This document shows positions 25,588 to 33,805 of a stretch of DNA of 50,572 nt, in pieces. The DNA comes from an uncultured Mordavella sp. (GTDB lineage: Bacteria > Bacillota > Clostridia > Lachnospirales > Lachnospiraceae): NCBI GenBank assembly GCA_902406105.1, contig CABPCP010000013.1, positions 1 to 50,572 of the forward strand, in the 5' to 3' direction. The notes below the pieces were generated by a model. That model saw nothing but the letters and a program-made list of their open reading frames with translations, was not told the origin of the DNA and searched no databases. The position numbers were made by a program, and so were the translations under genes. Each line of letters opens with the position of its first letter. Positions within the stretch are counted from its first letter, which is position 1.

Positions 25588-26478
25588 ATGAACACAATAC
25601 AGTTAGAATGTTTCGTCAGCGTAGCGGAACATCTGAATTTTTCCAGAGCTTCTGAAGAATTGAAGATTACCCAGCCAGCTGTGAGCCATCAGATCCGGAC
25701 ATTGGAACAGGAACTGGATGTGAAACTGTTCCGCCGTACCAGCAAAAGCGTTTCTCTTACCCAGGAAGGAATGATGTTTCTCCCGGATGCCCAGATCATT
25801 TTGAAAACCGCTCTGTCCGCTAAGGAGCGGCTGGGCAGGAAGGAGCATGTCCTTCCCCTTGATATTGGCTGCCATAATCACATGGAGATGAATCTTCTTC
25901 CGCCTGTATTTCATGATCTGGTGAAGGAATTTCCATTCCTGCGGCCGGGCATCCATCTGGTTCCCTTCCCCTCTCTTCTGGGACAGGTTGTAAACCGGCA
26001 GATCCACGCCGCTTTCGGCGTCCTGGATCCGCAGCGCAAGGTCCAGCTGGATTTCCACAAACTTTGTTCCATACCAATCTCCTGTGTCTGTACGCCGGAC
26101 CATCCCTTTGCAGAACAGAAAGCATTGACGGAAAAGGATTTTATAGAAAGCAAAAACAATATCATTGTCTGCTCTCCCCGCCATGTTTCCAGCTCCCTTT
26201 TTTCTGTCCAAAATCATCTGCTGTCCCAGCTTCCCCCGGAACAAAGATATTTCGCGGATGGCATCGAGAGCGCCCTTGTCCTGGCAAAGGCGAAAATGGG
26301 CTATACTCTGTATCCGGATATGCCTCAGATCCGGGAGCCTGGTCTTGTCTATATTCCGATCAGAGATCTTCCTATGCTCTCTTTTGGCGTTTTCTATCAG
26401 CAAAGCGACGACTATCCGGTAATGAAGCGGTTCCTTCGCCTGCTTCAGGATTTTTTGCAGAAGGATTTCTCTTCATAA
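25588..26478 (+). CDS. LysR-family transcriptional regulator
   Basis: 296 aa. N-terminal winged helix with LNFSRASEELKITQPAVSHQI (about 17-37) and a periplasmic-binding-protein-like effector domain (about 90-290). AGGAG precedes the ATG. It is divergent from the heterodimeric exporter, whose expression it might control; LysR proteins often act on a divergent neighbour. Effector unknown. Confidence 0.88.
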   Translation: MNTIQLECFVSVAEHLNFSRASEELKITQPAVSHQIRTLEQELDVKLFRRTSKSVSLTQEGMMFLPDAQIILKTALSAKERLGRKEHVLPLDIGCHNHMEMNLLPPVFHDLVKEFPFLRPGIHLVPFPSLLGQVVNRQIHAAFGVLDPQRKVQLDFHKLCSIPISCVCTPDHPFAEQKALTEKDFIESKNNIIVCSPRHVSSSLFSVQNHLLSQLPPEQRYFADGIESALVLAKAKMGYTLYPDMPQIREPGLVYIPIRDLPMLSFGVFYQQSDDYPVMKRFLRLLQDFLQKDFSS

Positions 26479-26480
26479 AA

Positions 26481-26525
26481 AGCCGGCGGCTTCTGCTCTC
26501 GCTTAGAGAACGGAAGCCGCCGGCT
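26481..26525. terminator. Bidirectional terminator between two convergent LysR genes
   Basis: 13-bp GC-rich arms (26481-26493 and 26513-26525), with further pairing inside the loop, have A/T runs outside on both sides. It can end both convergent genes. Confidence 0.8.
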
Positions 26526-26539
26526 CTTAAGATTTCTTT

Positions 26540-27418
26540 CTATACATATTCCCGGATCTCTTTCCTGGCATGACTGATAAACGCTTTCGTAACAGGCGAA
26601 AAGGCCTGCGCTTTCTTCCAGGCCAGCACCGTCCTGGATTCCATTTCCGGAGAAAGAGGAATAAATTTTACATTTTCATATTTGCAATTCAAATTCAGCG
26701 TTAGTCCTACGCCTACCCCTCCTTCCACCATAGCCACCAGATTATACCAAAGATTTCCTCCAGCCACGATATTGATTTCTTCCGCGTAAGATCCAAACCA
26801 GTGGAAGATCTCATTCTGCAGCATGATACGGCGGGTCATGATCAGAGGAACTCCCACTAGATCCTCCGGCTTTACCTTCTCCTTCTCAGCCAGTTCAGAA
26901 TCTTCTCTTACCAGGACTCCCCAGGTCTCTTTCTCTGGAAGCCGTATAAACTCATACTTACTGATATCCACAGGCTCTACCAGGATACCCAGATCCAGTG
27001 TCCCCTGTTCGATCCGTTCTTTGATATTGTCGGAGTTACCGCTGTAGACCTCATACCGGACCAGCGGATGCTGCTTTTGAAAAGAGGCCAGGACCCTGGC
27101 CAGAAAACGGGAACTTCTCAGTTCGCCGCTTCCAATGGCAAGTTCCCCTGTCAGGCTGCTTTCTTTCTGCAGGAAATCTTCCTTGGTCTTCTCCGCCAAT
27201 TCCAAGATCTCCTGGGCCCGGCGCCAAAGCAGCCGGCCGTCTTCCGTCAGCGTGATACTGTGCTTCCCGCGCTCAAACAAGGTGACTCCCAGTTCTTCCT
27301 CCAACTGCATAAGCTGCCGGGAAAGGGTGGGCTGAGTGATATGCAGAAGCTTCGCCGCCTTAGTAATATTTTCCTCTCGGGCGGTCATCAAAAAATAGTT
27401 CAAAACCCGTAATTCCAA
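26540..27418 (-). CDS. LysR-family transcriptional regulator
   Basis: About 292 aa. The start is most likely a TTG at 27418 (protein (M)ELRVLNYFLMTAREEN), with AAAGGAG eight bases upstream; the in-frame ATG at 27463 overlaps the preceding gene. Helix-turn-helix in ITKAAKLLHITQPTLSRQL and an effector domain with FERGKHSITLT and LGILVEPVDISKYEF. Such (M)ELR-type regulators often sit by oxidoreductase and transporter genes. It follows the HxlR-like gene by 14 bp, so two regulators share one transcript. Confidence 0.87.
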   Translation of the reverse strand: MELRVLNYFLMTAREENITKAAKLLHITQPTLSRQLMQLEEELGVTLFERGKHSITLTEDGRLLWRRAQEILELAEKTKEDFLQKESSLTGELAIGSGELRSSRFLARVLASFQKQHPLVRYEVYSGNSDNIKERIEQGTLDLGILVEPVDISKYEFIRLPEKETWGVLVREDSELAEKEKVKPEDLVGVPLIMTRRIMLQNEIFHWFGSYAEEINIVAGGNLWYNLVAMVEGGVGVGLTLNLNCKYENVKFIPLSPEMESRTVLAWKKAQAFSPVTKAFISHARKEIREYV

Positions 27419-27432
27419 TGTCGACTCTCCTT

Positions 27433-28281
27433 TTATGCTTGAAATAAAGATTGGCAGAACCAATGGATCATAGCTCTGTTGCGCTCGATCACGTCATAAA
27501 CGCATTTCTCCATCTGCCAGTCTCCGATACATCCTGTAACGATCTTGGAGATCATCTCCAGAATATAGTCTGTTTCCATTGGTACCTTTATTTTCCCCTC
27601 TGCTTTCCCCTCTTCGATCAGCTCCCGCAGAATCTGATACTGGGGCCGTTCTTTTTGCAGGTAATTCTCTGTATCCTCTCGGATAAAGAAGAACATTGCC
27701 CACCGGGCTGAACTCTTTCCATCCTCAGTCAGTACCCGCAGCATGACCAGCAGGAATGCTTCCAACTGCTCTTCTGTGGAATATTCACGTCCTCCCGCTT
27801 CCAGAATTTCATTGTAATACCGCTGATAGCGTTCGTCATATACCTTTGGATACTGGAAGACCTCTTTCTCCTTATCCGCCGGGATGTATTCATAATACAT
27901 GCTGTAACATTTATCTGCACAGGTAGAATGGCCTTTTTCACTCATCTGCTTTAAGCCCCATCGGGCTACGCTGTACAAGGCCCGAATCAGTTCTTTCCCT
28001 TGTTCTGTCAGAGAGTATTCCGTATGTGGCGGGATCTCATTGTACTGAATCCGGTCAATGACTCCATTGGCTGCCAATTCCTTCAACACCTGCGTCAGCG
28101 CCATATTGGTGATTCCTGGAACTGCTTTTTTAATCTCACCGTATCGCATGACCTGATACTTATTCAATTTACAAAGCACATCCATCACCCATTTCCGCGA
28201 AACCAGATGAAAGACATAGATGATCGGGCAATCACATCCAGTTCCCTGCATCTGCTGCCCTTTCTTTTCTTCAATATCCAT
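27433..28281 (-). CDS. HxlR-type regulator with TetR-like C-terminal domain
   Basis: 282 aa. Residues about 15-115 are a HxlR (DUF24) winged helix: CPIIYVFHLVSRKWVMDVL, RYGEIKKAVPGITNMALTQVL, HTEYSLTEQGKELI. HxlR proteins are normally 100-130 aa. The remaining 150 residues are helical and, in LRELIEEGKAEGKIKV and MISKIVTGCIGDW, resemble the effector/dimer domain of TetR regulators. AAGGAGG lies upstream of the ATG. HxlR regulators often sense reactive or phenolic compounds, which would suit the flavin reductase nearby, but this is inference. Confidence 0.8.
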   Translation of the reverse strand: MDIEEKKGQQMQGTGCDCPIIYVFHLVSRKWVMDVLCKLNKYQVMRYGEIKKAVPGITNMALTQVLKELAANGVIDRIQYNEIPPHTEYSLTEQGKELIRALYSVARWGLKQMSEKGHSTCADKCYSMYYEYIPADKEKEVFQYPKVYDERYQRYYNEILEAGGREYSTEEQLEAFLLVMLRVLTEDGKSSARWAMFFFIREDTENYLQKERPQYQILRELIEEGKAEGKIKVPMETDYILEMISKIVTGCIGDWQMEKCVYDVIERNRAMIHWFCQSLFQA

Positions 28282-28380
28282 ATATAAAATTACACCTCCT
28301 TACTCCGAAATTCCAAACGGCAGGCACTTTGTTCCCACTTTCTCTGAACAAAACGCCTGCCAGTCTTTCTTTTAATCTGC

Positions 28381-29487
28381 CTAATTCCGCTCTTGCTCTT
28401 TCTTTTGATGTCTTTCAAACAACAATCGGACATCCTTGATGATCATACACAAAACAAAAATAAATCCCACATATCCGTTGACCATAAACAAAAAGTTGAC
28501 CAGTATATTAAACGGCAGCAGCAGCGCAACTAAGATCGCGGCAACCGTCAGGCATAAAGTCAGGATTTTATACGGTTTGGATTTTTCTTTAAAAAACCTT
28601 ACTGCCGTTGTCCACAGTAACGGACAGGCTGAAGAGAAAATCGCCAAGAAGATAACGATAGCGAACACGACCGCAATATATGGGAAAATGTTCTCTGCCA
28701 AAATCAGACTGGGCACCTGGCTGTCTGCCACCTCTTGAATATTTGCAATAAACGCAAAAGATAGAACAACTCCTGTCAGCACCGTCACGACCTGTCCAAG
28801 TACCGCTCCCCAGAGAAGCTCTTTGATCCTATGTTTTGCAGCCAAATTGGCGCAGAAGCCTGGGAACCACATCAGAGCGAATCCCCCGTAGGCCATAGCG
28901 GAAGTCAGCCAGTTGCTGCCGCCCTGCAGGACTTCGGTCTCCCCGTTTGCCAGCAGTGCCGCTCCTTCCGGCACTTTCTGCCAGTCTCCTGCCAAAGTGA
29001 TCACAGCGATCCCCATAATAAAAACAATCAGAATCGGACCGATCTTACCAATCACGTCTACCACCGCATCCAGACCAAAGATCGTAGAAATACAGGCACA
29101 CCCTGCCAGCAGCGCCGCTCCAGTCCAAGTAGGCCACCCAAACTGCTGGGTCAACGTAGCGGAAGCTCCCGCGACCATCATGACAAAGGACATAGCACAG
29201 AGCACCGTAGCAAAATAATCGAAAAATTTCCCCAGATAGGGTCCACAATAATAATAAAAAATATCACTTCCTTTGTCAAATTTTTTCCGATGTCCAGCCA
29301 TCAGGCAGCTGCAGTTGGTATAAACTAAAATGGCCAAAAACGCGAGCCCTGTCAGCACGCACTGATATCCATAAGAAGCGAAATACTGCATCACTTCCTG
29401 ACCGGAAGCAAATCCTGAACCTATGGAAAAGGCAATAAAAGCTCCCATGAATATAATGATATTCTTAATACTTAATTTTGTCTCCAT
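28381..29487 (-). CDS. YkvI-type membrane protein (APC-like)
   Basis: 368 aa from the ATG at 29487, which has AAAGGAGA ten bases upstream. About ten hydrophobic segments; the first, with GAFIAFSIGSGFASGQEVMQYF, and the YYYCGPYLGKFFDY block are typical of the YkvI family, distant relatives of amino-acid/Na+ symporters. Substrate not established. It is divergent from the flavin reductase and shares a mirrored control region with it (29557-29676), so it may carry that enzyme's substrate. Confidence 0.8.
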   Translation of the reverse strand: METKLSIKNIIIFMGAFIAFSIGSGFASGQEVMQYFASYGYQCVLTGLAFLAILVYTNCSCLMAGHRKKFDKGSDIFYYYCGPYLGKFFDYFATVLCAMSFVMMVAGASATLTQQFGWPTWTGAALLAGCACISTIFGLDAVVDVIGKIGPILIVFIMGIAVITLAGDWQKVPEGAALLANGETEVLQGGSNWLTSAMAYGGFALMWFPGFCANLAAKHRIKELLWGAVLGQVVTVLTGVVLSFAFIANIQEVADSQVPSLILAENIFPYIAVVFAIVIFLAIFSSACPLLWTTAVRFFKEKSKPYKILTLCLTVAAILVALLLPFNILVNFLFMVNGYVGFIFVLCMIIKDVRLLFERHQKKEQERN

Positions 29488-29556
29488 GTGTAAAGGCGTC
29501 TCCTTTCGTCTTTCCTCTGTTCTTAAAACTTCCCGGTCAGCTTTCAACTTGCTTCC

Positions 29557-29586
29557 ATCATAACAGTCCTCTCTTTTGCCCGGCAA
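29557..29586 (-). promoter_or_regulatory. Promoter of the YkvI-type gene
   Basis: On the minus strand TTGCCG (29586-29581) and TATGAT (29562-29557) are 18 bases apart. The -35 box lies inside the left arm of the inverted repeat at 29580-29593. Confidence 0.6.
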
Positions 29587-29653
29587 GTACGCAAATCATC
29601 TTGAGCTAGTCAGTTTTTTTTGACTAAGACATGATAAACTGCGTACTTGCCGG
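29580..29653. promoter_or_regulatory. Inverted-repeat operator between divergent genes
   Basis: CCGGCAAGTACGCA (29580-29593) and its exact complement (29640-29653) flank a looser dyad around a central run of eight T. Each 14-bp arm covers the -35 box of one of the two divergent promoters, so one regulator could control both directions together. Confidence 0.65.
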
Positions 29654-29676
29654 CTTTTTTGCAAGGCTTTTATAAT
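29647..29676 (+). promoter_or_regulatory. Promoter of the flavin reductase gene
   Basis: TTGCCG (29647-29652) and TATAAT (29671-29676) with 18 bases between, the mirror image of the promoter on the other strand. Confidence 0.7.
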
Positions 29677-29706
29677 GGTGCCAACAAGGAAAGGAGGAGC
29701 TCATTT

Positions 29707-31743
29707 ATGAACTCAAAGACGAAATCTTATCCACATCTTTTCAGCCCCATCACGATCCGGGGGCAAAAGATCAAAAACCGGATCGTATCTTCTCCCAACA
29801 GCGGAGGACCAAATCTGTACCGTGCCGGCGCCAATGGTTTTTCTTCTTTTACCGAGACTGCCGCCCATTATTTTGCCAGCCTGGCGAAAGGCGGCGCCGG
29901 CATCGTGCATACCGGTCATCTTGGGGTAGATCCCCGCTACTATCTGGGCGGGAACCGGGAACGGTTTGACTTTTTCAGCGATGACATCCATGAACATCAA
30001 CTGACCATTATGCACATGATGACGGATTTGATCCACGCTTACGGAGCAAAAGCCGCCATCGAACTGAACCACGGCGGACATTACGGCCCTCCGGCCGGAG
30101 ACTGGAAATGCCTTGGGCCATGCACCACCACTCTGGAAAATGGCGTGGAAGTACAAGGGATGGACGAAGAGGAAATGAACCGGGTAGCCGATTATTTCGC
30201 CAATGCGGCCTGGATCGGAAAACGGGGCGGCTTTGACATCGTCAACGTACATGCCGGCCACAACTGGCTGCTCAGCGAATTCTTCTCACCGGTGGTAAAC
30301 AAACGGACCGATGAATACGGCGGCAGCGTAGAAAACCGCGCCCGCTTCCCGCTCATGGTAATGAAGCGGATTCGTGAAAAAGTGGGCGATGATATGATCA
30401 TCCAGATGCGTTTTACCGCTAATGAAGGCCTGCCAGGAGGAATCACACAGGAAGAGGTGCTGGAAACTCTCAAATTGTTTGAAGGCATAGTCGATATCGT
30501 CCAATGTTCCGCAGGAAAAATCTGGAACCATATGAGTGAAGGATACCTGTTCCCCATGCCTTATATGGAACATGGCTGCAATGCTTATCTGGCAAAAGCG
30601 GTCCATGGAAAATTGAACATGATCATCGAGACGGTAGGCGGCATCAATGAACCGGAGATGGCGGAAGAATTTATTAAAAACGGAACCTGTGATTTGGTTG
30701 CCTCCGCCCGCAGCTTCGTAGCAGACAACATGTGGGCGGAAAAGGCAAGATCCGGACGTGCGGATGAGATCCGGCCCTGCATACGGTGTCTGCGCTGCAT
30801 GCGCTATAGTTCAGAGCCTCAGACTGGCTGCAGCGTCTGTACCGTCAATCCTACCCGTATTTTACATACACCATTGCCGGAAACCACGCCTTTTGTCAAG
30901 AAAAAGGTGGCTGTTGTCGGAGGCGGTCCGGCCGGTATGCAGGCAGCTCAATCACTAGCAGAAAAAGGCCATGACGTCATTCTCTATGAACAGTCTGAGA
31001 AATTAGGCGGAAGGCTTTCTTTCACAGACCACGTGGAATTCAAAGATGACGTGGGAAGATACCGGGATTATTTGATCCGTAGGGTCTCCAAAGCGCCAAA
31101 TATCAAGGTGCTGCTGAACACAAAAGCAACGCCCCAGCTTCTTTCTCTGGAAGCCCCGGACGCCATCGTTCTTGCCATAGGCGCCGAGAAGTTCATCCCT
31201 CCAGTTCCCGGCGCGGATGGCCCAAATGTAATCCACGCAGGCGATATCTATGAGAATCTGGACAAACTGGGAAAACAGATTGTCATGGTAGGCGGCGGCC
31301 TGGTAGGCTGCGAGACAACCATTTATCTTCAGTCCCATGGGTATTCCGTCGATGTGGTGGAGATGGAGTCCAAACTGATGAAGGATGCGCAGAGTGAACT
31401 TCCCTATGAAGTCTTCTTTACAGAATTCTTCATGACACATGAGTATTCCCGCGACCATCACGACCTGTATTCTATCCCGGAGATCGACCGGGTAAAGATC
31501 CACTTAAATTCCAGGTGTACTAAGATCACGGAGGAAGGCGTATATGTAATGGACAACGATGGAAAAGAAACCTTCCTGAAGTGCGATACCGTCATCCTGG
31601 CTACCGGATTCCGGCCCAACGAAACCTTAAAGAGCGCTTATGACGGTCTCGCCTACGATGTGATCCCTATCGGAGACTGCGATCACGTAGGCGATATCCT
31701 GAACACATCCTTCTCCGGGTATAGTGTGGGAATGCGGATTTAA
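29707..31743 (+). CDS. Old-yellow-enzyme-type NAD(P)H:flavin oxidoreductase, 2,4-dienoyl-CoA reductase architecture
   Basis: 678 aa from the ATG at 29707 (AAAGGAGGAG upstream). FMN-binding TIM barrel (about 5-340), Cys cluster C358/C361/C364/C378 for 4Fe-4S (an extra C375 is present), then FAD (VVGGGPAGMQ) and NAD(P) (VMVGGGLVGCE) folds, as in FadH, BaiCD/BaiH and enoate reductases. These reduce activated C=C bonds such as dienoyl-CoAs, bile-acid or steroid enones or plant acids. Where FadH has its proton-donor Tyr, HAGHNWLLSEFF places Trp187. Single-gene unit, divergent from a YkvI-type protein. The substrate cannot be read from sequence. Confidence 0.85.
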   Translation: MNSKTKSYPHLFSPITIRGQKIKNRIVSSPNSGGPNLYRAGANGFSSFTETAAHYFASLAKGGAGIVHTGHLGVDPRYYLGGNRERFDFFSDDIHEHQLTIMHMMTDLIHAYGAKAAIELNHGGHYGPPAGDWKCLGPCTTTLENGVEVQGMDEEEMNRVADYFANAAWIGKRGGFDIVNVHAGHNWLLSEFFSPVVNKRTDEYGGSVENRARFPLMVMKRIREKVGDDMIIQMRFTANEGLPGGITQEEVLETLKLFEGIVDIVQCSAGKIWNHMSEGYLFPMPYMEHGCNAYLAKAVHGKLNMIIETVGGINEPEMAEEFIKNGTCDLVASARSFVADNMWAEKARSGRADEIRPCIRCLRCMRYSSEPQTGCSVCTVNPTRILHTPLPETTPFVKKKVAVVGGGPAGMQAAQSLAEKGHDVILYEQSEKLGGRLSFTDHVEFKDDVGRYRDYLIRRVSKAPNIKVLLNTKATPQLLSLEAPDAIVLAIGAEKFIPPVPGADGPNVIHAGDIYENLDKLGKQIVMVGGGLVGCETTIYLQSHGYSVDVVEMESKLMKDAQSELPYEVFFTEFFMTHEYSRDHHDLYSIPEIDRVKIHLNSRCTKITEEGVYVMDNDGKETFLKCDTVILATGFRPNETLKSAYDGLAYDVIPIGDCDHVGDILNTSFSGYSVGMRI

Positions 31744-31751
31744 GAAAAAAC

Positions 31752-31781
31752 GAATCGCCAGCCTGCCGAGACTGGCGATTC
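31752..31781. terminator. Terminator after the flavin reductase
   Basis: 10-bp stem (31752-31761 with 31772-31781) followed by a T-run on the plus strand. An A-run on the other side also lets it end the toxin gene on the minus strand. Confidence 0.85.
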
Positions 31782-31796
31782 ACTTTTTCGTTCAAT

Positions 31797-32108
31797 CTAC
31801 ATTTTTCTGGGGTAATCTTCTAACTGATGAAAAATCCCGACGACATAAACGGTACGATTTTCAATTCGAAAAAAGATCACATACTTCATTTCTGACAGTA
31901 TAGCTTCCCTGTAATTCATCTGCCTTAGAAATCTGTCCCTGCTTTCCGGAAACTGATACGGATTTTCCTGCAAACGGGTATACACGCGATCAATGTTTGT
32001 CAACAAATGCTCTGCTGCCTGTTGATTTTTTAACTGATATAATAAATAGTACACAATTTCATCCAAGAGTTCATCTGCCCGCTCCGTGATCACCAAACTG
32101 TATCCCAT
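31797..32108 (-). CDS. RelE/ParE-family toxin
   Basis: 103 aa starting MGYSLVITERADELLDEIV, the RelE/ParE fold opening, ending in GIFHQLEDYPRKM. Members are ribosome-dependent mRNA endonucleases or gyrase poisons. It overlaps the antitoxin gene by 38 bp on the same strand, the usual antitoxin-toxin order. GGGGGAG precedes the ATG. Confidence 0.87.
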   Translation of the reverse strand: MGYSLVITERADELLDEIVYYLLYQLKNQQAAEHLLTNIDRVYTRLQENPYQFPESRDRFLRQMNYREAILSEMKYVIFFRIENRTVYVVGIFHQLEDYPRKM

Positions 32109-32358
32109 ACTTCTCCCCCATTAACGTAAGAGCGCTCTTTGCGTCCTTTACCTTCCCCTCTATGATCTGTCTCTCCGAAATTTCTATCTCCTGGTATCTC
32201 TGCAGTCTTCTTATAAGACCTTCAAAATTTTCAATACTCATGATAACCATATCCCCATATCCATTTTTTGTAATATAGACCGGTTCGTCTGTACTATGGC
32301 ATAATTCAGAGATTTCCGCCGTGTTTTTTAAATCTTTGATTGGAATAATCTGTGGCAT
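32071..32358 (-). CDS. Phd/YefM-family antitoxin
   Basis: 95 aa: MPQIIPIKDLKNTAEISEL and PVYITKNGYGDMVIMSIENF are typical Phd/YefM DNA-binding N-terminal elements; the charged C-terminal helix would neutralise the toxin. AGGAGGAG precedes the ATG. The operator-like dyad at 32381-32415 covers its promoter, as expected for autorepression. Confidence 0.88.
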   Translation of the reverse strand: MPQIIPIKDLKNTAEISELCHSTDEPVYITKNGYGDMVIMSIENFEGLIRRLQRYQEIEISERQIIEGKVKDAKSALTLMGEKYGIQFGDHGAGR

Positions 32359-32380
32359 TTCTATCTCCTCCTATGAATTT

Positions 32381-32420
32381 AATATACCATAATTATAATC
32401 TAATTATGGTATATTTACAA
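32381..32420 (-). promoter_or_regulatory. Toxin-antitoxin promoter and operator
   Basis: Perfect 15-bp arms (32381-32395 and 32401-32415) flank 5 bases. On the minus strand TTGTAA (32420-32415) and TATAAT (32397-32392), 17 bases apart, make the promoter. The spacer and -10 box lie within the dyad, so antitoxin binding would block it. Confidence 0.8.
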
Positions 32421-32452
32421 CTTTTTTCACACAAACCAGACCTTCCCCAGCC

Positions 32453-32481
32453 TTGACTTCCCTATTTCCCCGGAATAGAAT
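32453..32481 (+). promoter_or_regulatory. Promoter of the MFS gene
   Basis: TTGACT (32453-32458) and TAGAAT (32476-32481) with exactly 17 bases between, about 57 bases upstream of the ATG. Confidence 0.75.
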
Positions 32482-32537
32482 ATAGTGTATGCTCAGATAT
32501 TCTTATATCTAATGCAGGGAAAGGGGAAACCGACACT

Positions 32538-33677
32538 ATGGATATAATCTTAATACTTGCCGCCAGCTTCTTTTATTTCTCCAGCCCTATGCTGGTAACA
32601 CCTTTGATCACAGGGTTTTCAGAAAGTGTGGGCGCTTCTGCCGCCTTGATGGGAATGATCGGCGGCCTTATGAATCTATGTGCTCTTTTCTGCCGTCCTC
32701 TGGCAGGAAATCTGGCGGATAAGATCAGCAAATATAAGATCTCTTTTCTGGGCGCCGGACTTATGGCTCTGTCCTGCCTGGGCTATATGGCGGCGTCAGA
32801 ACCCGGCCTCATTGTAGTTTCCCGGCTTATTAACGGCGTAGGCTTTGCCTGCTGTTCTGTCTGTATGTCCACCTGGATGTCCAATATGCTTCCCAAAGAC
32901 AAGATCGGCTCCGGCATGGGCTTCTATGGCATGATGAATGCCCTTGCCATGGCTATAGCCCCTGCCATCGGAGTTGTCTCCTATCAGCATCTGGGGTATC
33001 GATTTTCTTTTGGCGCCGCTTTGCTTTTTTGTCTGGCCACTCTCTTGATCATCCAGTTTATCCAGAATAAAGGCGAGCCTGAACAAAGCGTGAAAGAACC
33101 TGGCAGGTCTGGGAAATTACAGCTGGCAGATCCTAAAGTCCTCCCCTATGCGGCGATCATCATGCTGTTCGCCATTCCCTACTGCGCCACCCAGTCCTTT
33201 CTCGTCAGTTACACACAGACCCGCCAGCTTCCGGTCTCCGTCAGCCTCTTTTTCCCGCTTTACGCCGTGGTCCTTCTCATTCTCCGCCTGTGTATGAAAG
33301 ACCTGTTTGACCGCCTGCCGTTCCCCTTCTTTCTTCTCTTTAGTTCCGTCAGCGCCTTTGCCGGAATCCTGTTTCTCGCTTTCATGAAAAACAATCTTTC
33401 CATGTTCTTTGCCGCTCTCTTTATGGCCGGCGGATATGGGATCATGTCCTCCGTCTGCCAGTCCACCGCCATTCTCCAGGCCGGGCAGGGCAGGCGGGGG
33501 CTGGCCAACAGCACCTATTATATCGGCCTGGACCTGGGAATGACCCTGGGGCCTTTCATCGGCGGTCTCCTCTATGGACATTTAGACCTGAAACTATTCT
33601 ATCCCTCTCTCCTGGTATGCGTACCATTGGCAGTCCTGGTCTATCTTCTTGCCATCCGGCCGGGAGAAAGGCGATAG
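32538..33677 (+). CDS. Major facilitator superfamily transporter
   Basis: 379 aa, about twelve membrane segments. The cytoplasmic loop after segment 2 reads RPLAGNLADKISKYK, the MFS signature. GMGFYGMMNALAMAIAPAIG and the closing segments YYIGLDLGMTLGPFIGGLLYG fit the drug/metabolite exporter branch (DHA1-like). It has its own promoter and terminator. Substrate not predictable. Confidence 0.87.
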   Translation: MDIILILAASFFYFSSPMLVTPLITGFSESVGASAALMGMIGGLMNLCALFCRPLAGNLADKISKYKISFLGAGLMALSCLGYMAASEPGLIVVSRLINGVGFACCSVCMSTWMSNMLPKDKIGSGMGFYGMMNALAMAIAPAIGVVSYQHLGYRFSFGAALLFCLATLLIIQFIQNKGEPEQSVKEPGRSGKLQLADPKVLPYAAIIMLFAIPYCATQSFLVSYTQTRQLPVSVSLFFPLYAVVLLILRLCMKDLFDRLPFPFFLLFSSVSAFAGILFLAFMKNNLSMFFAALFMAGGYGIMSSVCQSTAILQAGQGRRGLANSTYYIGLDLGMTLGPFIGGLLYGHLDLKLFYPSLLVCVPLAVLVYLLAIRPGERR

Positions 33678-33724
33678 TCTTTGAATCCCCCTTTTTTAAT
33701 GCGTTATGACTGCGCAAAGAAAAA

Positions 33725-33758
33725 GAACAACCGTCCGCAAGACGCGGCACGGTTGTTC
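33725..33758. terminator. Bidirectional terminator between MFS and NCS2 genes
   Basis: 10-bp stem (33725-33734 with 33749-33758). On the minus strand it is followed by a run of five T, so it serves the NCS2 gene well and the MFS gene plausibly. Confidence 0.75.
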
Positions 33759-33805
33759 CTTATTATAGCAATATGGCGATATATTTTATCCCAATATCAT
33801 TCTTC

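Noticed and set aside
25603..26403. 266-codon minus-strand frame
   Set aside because: Mirror of the LysR gene at 25588; the LysR frame has the promoter, ribosome site and motifs.
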